From: Rhodospirillales bacterium
GTDB lineage: Bacteria > Pseudomonadota > Alphaproteobacteria > Acetobacterales > Acetobacteraceae
DNA: 7,254 nt
Direction: 5' to 3'
Assembly (NCBI GenBank): GCA_025352915.1
Contig: JANXSA010000119.1
Span: 1-7,254, forward strand
The position numbers and the translations under genes were made by a program. A model generated the notes under the pieces. That model had not been told where the DNA came from, searched no databases, and worked only from the letters and a program-made list of their open reading frames with translations. This document shows positions 1-5,618 of this stretch, one piece after another (position 1 is the stretch's first letter; each line of letters opens with the position of its first letter).

Positions 1-178
1 ATCGCGGCGCTGCGGCCGTTGCCGCCCGCCCGATGTTGAGGATCAGCGTCAGACTGGGCCTATCTGGCTGGCGGCTGGAGACGTGCGTCCCGATGCAGGC
101 GTGCGTGCCCAGATTTCTGCCGACACAGCGATCGTCGACCAGTCGGCAATGCGCCAGCCTCTTCCCGGCGTGTCACCG

Positions 179-208
179 TTGCCGAACGCCCGGGTTAGTG
201 GCTATGGT
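179..208 (+). promoter_or_regulatory. Weak candidate sigma70 promoter for the TRAP receptor gene
   Basis: TTGCCG at 179-184 is followed after 18 bases by TATGGT at 203-208. Both hexamers deviate from consensus (TTGACA/TATAAT), and in GC-rich DNA such matches arise by chance. The placement, about 85 bases upstream of the start codon and just before the inverted repeat, is reasonable but unproven. Confidence 0.2.
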
Positions 209-216
209 TCCTCGGT

Positions 217-235
217 AACGGCCAAGGTGGCCGTT
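217..235. promoter_or_regulatory. Perfect inverted repeat in the leader (operator or hairpin candidate)
   Basis: The 19-base sequence AACGGCCAAGGTGGCCGTT has two perfect 8-base arms around an AGG centre. It lies 58 bases before the ATG at 293. It could be a dimeric regulator operator, since TRAP transporters are commonly regulated by substrate-responsive repressors, or a hairpin in the mRNA leader. No known operator is recognised. Confidence 0.35.
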
Positions 236-292
236 CATCCGGGGAATCCCGGCTTGTGTGTCCTGGGCCCCGGCCGAAGGGAGAATAAACCG

Positions 293-1390
293 ATGAATCG
301 CCGCAACCTCGTCTGCAATGCCGGCCTCGGGGCCGTCGCTGCCGCCGGCCTCGCCGCACCCGCCCTTGCCCAGGGCCTGCCGCAGATCAAATGGCGTATG
401 ACGTCGAGCTTTCCGAAAAGCCTCGACACCATCTTTGGCGCAGGCGAGCATTTCGTCCGCCGCGTCGCCCAACTGACGGACAACAAGTTCCAGATCCGTC
501 TGTTCTCCGCCGGCGAGATCGTCCCCGCACTCCAGGCGTTGGATGCGGTGCAGAATGGCACCGTCGAGTGCTGCCATACCGCCGCGTACTACTATGTCGG
601 CAAGGACCCGACCTTTGCCTTCGACACCGCCGTGCCGTTCGGGCTGAACACCCGCCAGCACAATGCCTGGGTGTACCATGGCGGCGGGCTGGAACTGATG
701 CGCGAGTTCTACCGCGACTACAACGTCACCTCGCATCTGCTGTCCCACACCGGCGCGCAGATGGGCGGCTGGTACCGCCGCGAGATCAAGACGCCCGAGG
801 ACCTCAAGGGGCTGAAGATGCGCATCGGTGGCTTCGCCGGCCAGGTTCTGACCAAGCTCGGCGCCGTGCCGCAACAGATCGCCGGCGGCGACATCTATCC
901 CGCGCTGGAGAAGGGCACGATCGACGCCGCCGAATGGGTGGGGCCATACGACGACCAGAAGCTCGGCTTCAACAAGGTCGCCCCGTTCTATTACTATCCG
1001 GGCTGGTGGGAAGGCGGGGCCGCGCTCTCGCTGTTCACCAATCTCAAGGCGATGGAAACGCTGCCGGAGCTGTATCGCTATGCCATCGAGGCAGCGGCGG
1101 GCGAGGTAGTGGCCTGGTCGGTAGCCAAGTACGACGCCCAGAACCCGCGCGCCTTGCGCGAGCTGGTCGCCGGTGGCACCAAGCTTTCGGCTTTCCCGCA
1201 AGCCGTCATGGAAGCCACCTTCGCGGCGGCCAATGAGCTGTATACCGAAACATCGGCGGCCAATCCGCGTTTCAAGAAGGTCCACGACCACTACATGGCG
1301 TTCCGCCGTGAGCAAGTGCTGTGGTTCCGCGTGGCCGAGAACAGCTTCGACACCTTCATGGCTCGGCAATCGGCGAACAACCGGATCTGA
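293..1390 (+). CDS. TRAP transporter solute-binding protein, DctP/TakP-like (alpha-keto acid receptor type)
   Basis: This is a periplasmic receptor of a tripartite ATP-independent (TRAP) transporter. Such proteins capture a carboxylate and pass it to DctQ/DctM membrane partners, which use an ion gradient. The protein has 365 residues, about the length of Rhodobacter TakP. Residues 1-26 form a signal with twin arginines (R3, R4), a hydrophobic Ala/Gly/Leu stretch and an ALA cleavage site before Q27, which suggests Tat export. The mature part contains the family KMRI motif with Arg177, the arginine known in DctP proteins to contact the substrate carboxylate, and a block around 212-221 (AAEWVGPYDD). 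This block and the nearby PFYYYPGWWEGG segment are typical of the TakP/lactate-receptor subgroup. The ATG at 293 was chosen because GGGAG lies just upstream and the signal peptide begins there; an in-frame ATG at 83 would add 70 non-secretory residues. No dctQ/dctM partner is in the window. The substrate is inferred from subgroup resemblance only. Confidence 0.9.
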   Translation: MNRRNLVCNAGLGAVAAAGLAAPALAQGLPQIKWRMTSSFPKSLDTIFGAGEHFVRRVAQLTDNKFQIRLFSAGEIVPALQALDAVQNGTVECCHTAAYYYVGKDPTFAFDTAVPFGLNTRQHNAWVYHGGGLELMREFYRDYNVTSHLLSHTGAQMGGWYRREIKTPEDLKGLKMRIGGFAGQVLTKLGAVPQQIAGGDIYPALEKGTIDAAEWVGPYDDQKLGFNKVAPFYYYPGWWEGGAALSLFTNLKAMETLPELYRYAIEAAAGEVVAWSVAKYDAQNPRALRELVAGGTKLSAFPQAVMEATFAAANELYTETSAANPRFKKVHDHYMAFRREQVLWFRVAENSFDTFMARQSANNRI

Positions 1391-1409
1391 GCCTTCGCCG
1401 CTGGCGTGG

Positions 1410-1844
1410 CTATCCGGCCGGCGCCAGCGGCAACAGCACGTGGCAGCTTGGATCGGCCGGGTCGACCCGGAACCAGACCCGCGTGCCGATGAGATCCTTC
1501 ACCTGACGCAGCCGTCGGATCGGGGCGGCGTGGAAGACGTGGGTGGTTCCCTCGGCCGCTGCGGTGGCGGTGACGATCCAGCGGAACGGCACGCCGACGG
1601 TCACGCCGGTGGGATCATGGCCGCGGCTGATCTCGGTCACCGTGGCCACCCACCAGGTGCCATGATCGGCCAGATGGCGGTAGCGCCGGCGGTGGTGGTA
1701 CAGGGAACGGACAAAGCTCGGAGAGGGCTCTGGCGGCTCAACACCAGCTAAAACGTGCCCGGCATCGATCTCAGCGTCAGTATAGGGCTGCTGGCCGTTT
1801 TCATGGCGGATAGCCGCACGGGGCTGATTGCTTGGGGCTGTCAT
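1410..1844 (-). CDS. Hypothetical protein, 144 aa, downstream partner of the phage-like gene
   Basis: I do not recognise a family. The start is well supported: the minus strand has AGGAG (1855-1851) six bases before the ATG at 1844, and the frame ends in TAG at 1412-1410. The N-terminal third is polar and probably disordered, with a His/Arg-rich patch (YHHRRRYRHL) near residue 50. The rest alternates beta-like segments (WWVATVTEI, FRWIVTATA, GTRVWFRVD) with no signal peptide or membrane helix, which suggests a small beta-rich soluble domain. It lies 51 bases downstream of the 197-aa gene on the same strand, so the two are probably co-transcribed. It is convergent with the TRAP receptor gene, with 19 bases between stops. 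By context it may be a phage-derived accessory protein, but nothing in the sequence proves that. Confidence 0.65.
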   Translation of the reverse strand: MTAPSNQPRAAIRHENGQQPYTDAEIDAGHVLAGVEPPEPSPSFVRSLYHHRRRYRHLADHGTWWVATVTEISRGHDPTGVTVGVPFRWIVTATAAAEGTTHVFHAAPIRRLRQVKDLIGTRVWFRVDPADPSCHVLLPLAPAG

Positions 1845-1895
1845 GGTGTTCTCCTGAGGACATTAAAAAATCCGCTGGAAGGCGGGCTGGTTCCG

Positions 1896-2489
1896 CTACA
1901 CCCTCTCGACGACCCTGAAGCTGCGCGATGTGCCGGCCGGGCTGTCGCGGATGGCGAGCGCCTCCTCCCCGGGTGCCGCGACGGCGCCCCAGATGGACCT
2001 TGCGTTGAGCTCGGCGAGGGAAAGGCTGGTCTCGGGTAGCCACAGCGCCTCGCCCGCGCCGGCCAGGGCGGCCAGGAGTGCCCGATGTTGCGTGCGGATT
2101 TCGGCCGTGGACAGCAGCGGCAGGGTGAACCGGGCGAGGCGCGGGTTGGCCAGGGCGGGCACCGGGAACTCGTCGCCGGTCAGCGGATTGCGGTCGCGCC
2201 GGTCAAGCGTCTCGCGGCCTTCCTGCACGCCGTAGGCGACGGCGCGGGACACGCGCCACAGCGGCCCGGCGACGAGGCGGCCGATGTCGATCAGTGCCGC
2301 ACCGGGGGACGCCACGTCCACCAGCAGATACCGCCCTGTGGCCGCCGACGACCGCAGCAGCACGACATTGCCCTGGGATGCCGCGTCCGTGCCCGCCGCC
2401 AGTACGCCGCTGTCGTGGGCGACGGCGGCGGGCACCAGCGAGAAACCGGTTGCCCCCAACTGAAGGGTCACCGCCCGCGACACCGGCAT
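1896..2489 (-). CDS. Hypothetical protein, 197 aa, resembling phage tail-region proteins of alphaproteobacteria
   Basis: The frame is uninterrupted from ATG at 2489 to TAG at 1898-1896. The protein is soluble and beta-rich. Its central and C-terminal parts (GRLVAGPLWRVSRAVAYG near residue 90, then RRDRNPLTGDEFPV, RFTLPLLSTAEI and a terminal RSFRVVERV) recall conserved structural proteins of alphaproteobacterial prophages and tail clusters. In those, a tryptophan/Tyr-Gly block is followed by a beta-strand 'R..L.F..LS..E' segment and an ending of the VVER type. This assignment comes from remembered pattern and is not certain. An in-frame stop at 2507-2505 rules out an ATG further upstream, yet only a G-run (GGGGG) directly precedes the start. 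The real N-terminus may therefore have been lost in a rearrangement near 2490. The gene heads a two-gene minus-strand unit with the 144-aa gene. Confidence 0.6.
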   Translation of the reverse strand: MPVSRAVTLQLGATGFSLVPAAVAHDSGVLAAGTDAASQGNVVLLRSSAATGRYLLVDVASPGAALIDIGRLVAGPLWRVSRAVAYGVQEGRETLDRRDRNPLTGDEFPVPALANPRLARFTLPLLSTAEIRTQHRALLAALAGAGEALWLPETSLSLAELNARSIWGAVAAPGEEALAIRDSPAGTSRSFRVVERV

Positions 2490-2559
2490 CCCCCGCGGTC
2501 TGCCCTACCTCGCCGGCTACGTCCTGCACGCAGAGATCGAGGCCGACACCACCGAGTGA
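2464..2559 (+). pseudogene. Possible 3' remnant of a + strand gene
   Basis: Between an in-frame stop at 2461-2463 and TGA at 2557-2559, the + strand reads as 31 codons with protein-like composition (…DTGIPRGLPYLAGYVLHAEI…EADTTE). No start codon or ribosome site precedes it. It overlaps the first bases of the minus-strand 197-aa gene. It looks like the C-terminal tail of a gene whose body was deleted, but it is too short to name, and chance coding character in GC-rich DNA cannot be excluded. Confidence 0.2.
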
Positions 2560-2657
2560 TGTTCTTCCGTGCCACCGCCCCGACCGGGTTCCGCCCGGCG
2601 GAGCTTGGGCTGGTAGCAGGCGCCCGATGGTCGGGAGCCGCCACCTGGAGCACGCAG

Positions 2658-2793
2658 ATGAGCCTCTCCCCCGCCTCCATCCCAGCCCGAACCCGTTCCG
2701 TCAGCGGCGCCGTTGCAGGCGGGATCGCTGTTCTGGATCGCGGTGAAGGCTTACTGCCATAAACTGCTGCGCGCGATCGGTCTGGGACGGTAA
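2658..2793 (+). pseudogene. Possible 44-codon mini-protein gene with a +1 frameshift in a C-run
   Basis: GGAG at 2646-2649 lies a good distance before ATG 2658-2660. As written, the ATG frame yields 34 unremarkable residues. If one C of the five-C run at 2668-2672 is removed, the frame becomes MSLSPPPSQPEPV…, a proline-rich linker, followed by LFWIAVKAYCHKLLRAIGLG and TAA at 2791-2793. This C-terminal segment is an amphipathic or hydrophobic cationic helix. The hairpin at 2811-2836 follows 17 bases after the stop, as a terminator would. The reading could reflect a real decayed gene, a sequencing error in the homopolymer, or coincidence. No function is recognised; a small phage membrane or lysis-type peptide is one speculative option. 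Confidence 0.3.
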
Positions 2794-2810
2794 CGCGAAA
2801 CCCGTGCCCG

Positions 2811-2836
2811 CCCCGGACTTGTTGTTCAGTCCGGGG
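2811..2836. terminator. Perfect 9-bp hairpin between convergent units (possible terminator)
   Basis: CCCCGGACT (2811-2819) and AGTCCGGGG (2828-2836) pair perfectly around an 8-base loop. The hairpin sits between the possible + strand mini-ORF stop (2793) and the minus-strand gene stop (2876). Neither strand shows a T-run after the stem, so an intrinsic terminator is likely only by position; an operator or RNA-stabilising hairpin is also possible. Confidence 0.5.
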
Positions 2837-2875
2837 ATGACGGGCAGGAGGCCTGACCCGGCCAGGCGGAAGCGG

Positions 2876-3496
2876 CTAAAGCTCGCCGCGGTTGAACGCG
2901 GCGAGCCAGTGCGAAACCGTCTGAATCGCCGCGATATCCAGCGCATCCTTGACCTTGCTCAGGCCCGGAATGAACAGTTGCCGTTTCATGCTCCGGTCTT
3001 TGGCCGTGCCAATCAGCTCGGTGCCGCCTGGCAAAATCGCACCTTTCCGGGCGCCGCCTTTTTGCGCGGGTGGATCCTGATGCACCAGCCCGCCGACCCC
3101 GCCGAACGCCCGCAACGGACGTTTTAACGTCGCCGTGAATACGCCGGTCATCATGCTCCAATCATCCGGCACCGCCAGATGCTGACGCGCCATGGACACC
3201 AGATGGTGCTCCGACAGAGCTTGCCGCGCCAGCAATTCCGCCGTTTCCCGCGAAATCCACCAGACGCCATAAGCGGCGCCGGTGGCGGCGCGGCTGAAGC
3301 TGGAAAAACGGAAGATCGTCGCGCCTTTACGTATCTTCTCGGGCTCGGGCTGCAGGATGCCGCCCAACACGAAGTCCTTGCCAGCGTCGGTTTTGTGCGC
3401 CTTGTCATAATAGCCTGGCAGGATGCCGCGCGCCGCGTCGTAGTTACGATTGTAAGCAGACCCTTGGAATTCGATGGCGTTGGCTTCGTCGCTCAT
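2876..3496 (-). CDS. Hypothetical soluble protein, 206 aa
   Basis: I do not recognise this protein. The ATG at 3496 is preferred because GGAGGA lies just before it; an in-frame ATG at 3508 would have the Shine-Dalgarno bases inside its own codons. The frame ends in TAG at 2878-2876. There is no signal peptide or membrane helix. The N-terminal part (residues 8-35) is rich in Tyr/Asn/Asp. The middle carries ATIFRFSSFSRA and AAYGVWWIS (about 59-82), then a helical ETAELLARQALSEHHLVSMA segment. A Gly/Lys-rich loop (130-170) precedes a C-terminal helical segment ending in HWLAAFNRGEL. It lies 57 bases downstream of the interrupted small membrane-protein gene on the same strand, so the two probably formed one transcription unit that the intron insertion now burdens. 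Its own hairpin terminator overlaps its last codons. The function is unknown. Confidence 0.75.
   Translation of the reverse strand: MSDEANAIEFQGSAYNRNYDAARGILPGYYDKAHKTDAGKDFVLGGILQPEPEKIRKGATIFRFSSFSRAATGAAYGVWWISRETAELLARQALSEHHLVSMARQHLAVPDDWSMMTGVFTATLKRPLRAFGGVGGLVHQDPPAQKGGARKGAILPGGTELIGTAKDRSMKRQLFIPGLSKVKDALDIAAIQTVSHWLAAFNRGEL
2881..2906 (-). terminator. Perfect 10-bp hairpin at the 3' end of the 206-aa gene
   Basis: GCTCGCCGCG (2881-2890) and CGCGGCGAGC (2897-2906) are perfectly complementary around six bases. Read on the minus strand, the stem forms in the last codons (Asn-Arg-Gly-Glu-Leu) and is followed at once by TTTAG, which contains the stop codon. A GC-rich stem followed by a short T-run fits a weak intrinsic terminator that overlaps the coding end. 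Confidence 0.55.
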
Positions 3497-3553
3497 GCTG
3501 TCCTCCACGGGATATGCTGTTTTCGGGCACCGCCGCCGCCGTCCACGCCAGCC

Positions 3554-3710
3554 CTATCCACAGCGCGCCCAGTTCAACGCCGACCGGTAAGGAAAGCTGT
3601 GGAGGTGACGCACGCCTCCCGACAACCGCTCCTCCAGATAAGCCAAGTAGTTTACGCCAAGATAAATCGCCAAGGCCAGCGGCACGATCCAGCCGGGGAT
3701 CCAGCCCACA
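3554..3710 (-). pseudogene. 3' exon of a small membrane-protein gene interrupted by the group II intron
   Basis: Read on the minus strand from 3710, the frame gives VGWIPGWIVPLALAIYLGV followed by NYLAYLEERLSGG and a basic/aromatic tail ending in ARCG and TAG (3556-3554). Residues 2-21 form one clear transmembrane helix with a Trp/Pro-rich entry. The 5' part lies across the intron at 5619-5666. Joining the two restores a single frame with a proline codon split CC|T at the junction. The true start is missing because an IS3-like terminus begins at 5667. The next gene (206 aa) follows after 57 bases. An alternative frame over the tail (LPVGVELGALWIGLAWTAAAV) looks like a second membrane helix, so a further frameshift near 3590 is possible. 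The family is unknown. Confidence 0.5.
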
Positions 3711-3783
3711 GTCGCGGTAGGGACGCGGCTCACGCCGCGCCCCCCGCACAGATCCGAGCGTGCGCTGCTAACGCACTCGGCTC
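3711..3783 (-). ncRNA. Group II intron domains V and VI
   Basis: Domain V occupies 3783-3751 on the minus strand and begins GAGCCGAG with the AGC catalytic triad. The lower stem CCGAG pairs with CTCGG, a two-base CG bulge sits on the 3' side, and the upper stem TGCG pairs with CGCA. Domain VI follows GATCTGTGC as a long GC stem (GGGGGCGCGGC opposite GCCGCGTCCC) capped by GTGA, then the unpaired branch A in CTACC and the terminal CGCGAC. These are the catalytic core and branch-point helices of group II introns. Confidence 0.8.
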
Positions 3784-5262
3784 CTGCCTTGGATGTTTGA
3801 CGTCGAAGCGTTGGTTCGGCCAGGGGTGGCGGATGACGGCGGGCGGTATCCAGGCGTCGATGATCCGGTTCATCCGCTCCCACGGCATATTATGCCGTTG
3901 GCTGCGCCGACGGAGCGACTTCAGCCACATCTGGATCGTATGATACCGGAACGCCGAGATGCCCCGCGCGTTCGTCGGCACGGCGTGGTAGGCGAAGTAG
4001 CCCGCCACGACGCTTTTCAGCCAGGCCCCCTGTTCGGCGATGCGCTGGTGCAGGCGGTGCCGCATCTCCTCCTTGATCTCCGCGAGTTTGGCCCGCATCC
4101 GTTTGCGCATGGTTTGCCTCTTGAGCAGGAACTTGCCGCCTTGGCTCGTCGCGCTGATATGCGTGAAGCCCAGGAAGTCAAAAGTTCCCAACCTGCCTGT
4201 TGCCGCGTCCGGCCGATCCGCTTTCGCGTGCCGGCCGAAGGGGATCAGGCGGGTTTTCTCAGGGTGCAGTTCCAGCTCAAACGTGGCCAGCCTGGCCCGC
4301 AGATCGTCGAGGAAGTGACGAGCATCCTCCTCATGCTGGAAGCCGACGATCGTGTCATCCGCATAACGGATCACGATCATGTCCCCATGAGCATGGCGCT
4401 GCCGCCATTGTTGCGCCCACAGGTCATAGACATAGTGCAGATAGATGTTCGCCAGTAGCGGTGAGATCACCGCCCCTTGCGGCGTGCCTATCGTGCCCTC
4501 GGTCCATGCGCCGTCCTCCAGGACCCCCGCTTTCAGCCACTTGCCGATGAGACGCAGAACCCGCTGGTCGCCGATCCGGTGTTCGAGGAAGCGCATCAGC
4601 CAAGTGTGGCTGATCGTATCGAAGAACGCTCGGATATCGGCGTCCAGCACGGTGCCCACCTTTCGCCTGTGCAGGCCCACCGCCAGGGCATCCAGCGCAT
4701 CGTGCTGGCCGCGTCCGGGGCGGAACCCGTAGGAGAACCCGGCAAAGTCCGTCTCGTAGATGGCGTTCAGCACCGCCACCACCGCTCTTTGGACGATCTT
4801 GTCCTCCAGCGCGGCGATACCGAGCGGGCGCAGGCGCCCATCCGGTTTGGGGATATACTGGCGCCGGGACGGAAGTGCCCGGTAGGCGCCCCGCTGGACC
4901 CGTCCGTGCAAATCCACCAGACGCTCTGGCAGGCCTGCCTCGTAGTGATCCCACGTCACGCCGTCGACTCCTGGGGCGGCGGACTTCTTCAGTTGGAAGA
5001 AGGCCCACTCCAGTAGCTCCGGCGTGACATGGTGCAGCAGCGCGGTGAACACGATCCTTTTGTCTCGCATCGCGGCTTGACGTATGCGGCCCAGCGACTG
5101 GAGCACGCTTTCCCGGCGCTGTGTCCGGCGCGTGTTTCGCTGTGCTGCATTCTCCTTGGCCCCCGCTCTTGGCTCCATCGCCTCCGCACCCGGTCGCCCG
5201 GCTTTGTTCGGCAACTTCCCAGCTACTACAGCGAGGTCCGACTTCTCCCCTCCGTGCATCAT
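3730..5262 (-). CDS. ltrA: Group II intron-encoded reverse transcriptase/maturase
   Basis: This LtrA-type protein binds its own intron RNA, assists splicing, and copies the intron into DNA at new sites. It has 510 residues. The reverse transcriptase domain spans about 70-370: RPLGIAALEDKIVQRA (145-160), FSYGFRPGRGQHDAL (176-190), the first catalytic Asp in LDADIRAFFD (D208), QGAVISPLLANIYL (262-275) and the YADD box (300-303). The maturase X/thumb domain follows at about 375-455, then a basic DNA-binding region with WIPPAVIRHPWP (471-482). No HNH endonuclease domain is present, so mobility probably relies on nascent-strand priming. Two ATGs are adjacent (5262 and 5259); relatives often begin MHG.EKSD, so 5259 is equally plausible. 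The last residues (EPSALAAHARICAGGAA) are encoded by domain V and part of domain VI, and the TGA stop is in the domain VI loop. The frame is intact. Confidence 0.95.
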   Translation of the reverse strand: MMHGGEKSDLAVVAGKLPNKAGRPGAEAMEPRAGAKENAAQRNTRRTQRRESVLQSLGRIRQAAMRDKRIVFTALLHHVTPELLEWAFFQLKKSAAPGVDGVTWDHYEAGLPERLVDLHGRVQRGAYRALPSRRQYIPKPDGRLRPLGIAALEDKIVQRAVVAVLNAIYETDFAGFSYGFRPGRGQHDALDALAVGLHRRKVGTVLDADIRAFFDTISHTWLMRFLEHRIGDQRVLRLIGKWLKAGVLEDGAWTEGTIGTPQGAVISPLLANIYLHYVYDLWAQQWRQRHAHGDMIVIRYADDTIVGFQHEEDARHFLDDLRARLATFELELHPEKTRLIPFGRHAKADRPDAATGRLGTFDFLGFTHISATSQGGKFLLKRQTMRKRMRAKLAEIKEEMRHRLHQRIAEQGAWLKSVVAGYFAYHAVPTNARGISAFRYHTIQMWLKSLRRRSQRHNMPWERMNRIIDAWIPPAVIRHPWPNQRFDVKHPRQEPSALAAHARICAGGAA

Positions 5263-5618
5263 TGGCGTGCGGCTTTCGCCTTCCCAATGCGGCCCATGCC
5301 CCGCAGGGCATGGGCGGAGAGGAGACCTCCCGGTTTCCGTGCAAAGAGTGTCATCGCGTGCCTGGGGTCTCTGACCACGCCGAGCCGGTGGGAGGGCTCG
5401 CCATAGCGCCCGCCACCGTGTTGCCTTCCCGGTTTACCCACCCGGTCAGCGCTCGAAAGTCCACTTTCGCGGCTCAATACCCAGCCCACGACTCCCCTCA
5501 CCAACGCTTCACCCCTGACCTCACGGTCAGTGGCGCATGGCACGGGGCCGGTGTGGCAGGCTACGCCTTCACCGTATGGAACTTGCATCCACTACTCCTT
5601 GCCGGCCTCCCGGCGCAC
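5263..5618 (-). ncRNA. Group II intron 5' structural RNA (domains I-III and start of IV)
   Basis: This is the non-coding 5' part of the intron, read leftwards from GTGCGCC at 5618. It contains several obvious hairpins, for example GACCGTGAGGTC within 5517-5530, GCGAAAGTGGACTTTCG around 5455-5471 and GCCATGCCC/GGGCATGGG-type pairing near 5293-5315. The motif GGGAAGGCAACACGGTGG around 5412-5430 carries the candidate EBS1. A 109-codon open frame over this stretch is structural RNA read as protein and is not a gene. Confidence 0.7.

Larger units (their letters stand above)
1..292. other. Leader region upstream of the TRAP receptor gene, no supported gene
   Basis: I see no convincing coding region here. 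Frames that stay open across it start without a ribosome-binding site and read as arginine/serine/proline-rich sequence of shadow type. One frame enters from the left edge and stops at 37-39, so it might be the last dozen codons of an upstream gene, but nothing supports this further. The stretch contains a perfect inverted repeat (217-235), a short GC hairpin (239-252) and a weak sigma70-like promoter candidate (TTGCCG at 179-184, 18-bp spacer, TATGGT at 203-208). It most likely serves as the promoter and 5' leader of the gene starting at 293. Confidence 0.5.
2560..2875. other. Region without an established gene
   Basis: No full-length gene is supported here. Long frames on both strands are arginine/proline-rich shadows. 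The content I can point to is a possible frameshifted mini-ORF (2658-2793) and a strong hairpin (2811-2836). The stretch separates a phage-like block from the next minus-strand unit and may be scar sequence from deletions. Confidence 0.4.
3711..5618 (-). mobile_element. Complete group II intron with maturase, about 1.9 kb
   Basis: This is a self-splicing retroelement. On the minus strand it begins GTGCGCC at 5618, matching the group II 5' consensus GUGCG. It continues through about 350 bases of structured domain I-III sequence, the reverse transcriptase frame, domain V (3783-3751) and domain VI. It ends CCCTACCGCGAC at 3711, a familiar bacterial 3' end with the branch-point A (3718) seven bases before the terminal C. 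A candidate EBS1 in domain I (GGCAA, 5425-5421) pairs with IBS1 (TTGCC, 5624-5620) in the 5' exon. The 1908-base length is typical of bacterial ORF-containing introns. All expected parts are present and the ORF is intact, so it may still be able to splice and move. The boundaries are inferred from consensus and exon frame. Confidence 0.85.

Noticed and set aside
83..292. 70-residue N-terminal extension of the TRAP receptor
   Set aside because: It would bury the export signal, lacks a ribosome site and is not protein-like; ATG 293 has GGGAG and a signal peptide.
173..1369. 398-codon antisense open frame across the TRAP receptor gene
   Set aside because: It mirrors a well-supported gene in GC-rich DNA, has no ribosome site or recognisable domain, and its sequence is Arg/Gly/Leu/Val-rich shadow type.
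1891..2762. Several + strand open frames opposite the 197-aa gene and beyond
   Set aside because: They are Arg/Pro/Ala-rich, overlap one another in different frames and lack ribosome sites; only the short tail 2464-2559 and the mini-ORF looked worth mentioning.
3751..3783. Domain V oddities (G/A opposition in the basal stem, non-GNRA apical loop) as signs of a dead intron
   Set aside because: As far as I recall, related bacterial introns share GATCTGTGC after domain V and similar variant loops, and the maturase is intact, so this is not good evidence of decay.
4424..5344. 306-codon minus-strand frame overlapping the maturase
   Set aside because: It is the maturase gene read in another frame (Gly/Arg/Pro-rich) with no conserved motif.
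5259..5588. 109-codon minus-strand open frame upstream of the maturase
   Set aside because: It lies in the structured 5' domains of the group II intron; such frames are often annotated but are ribozyme sequence.
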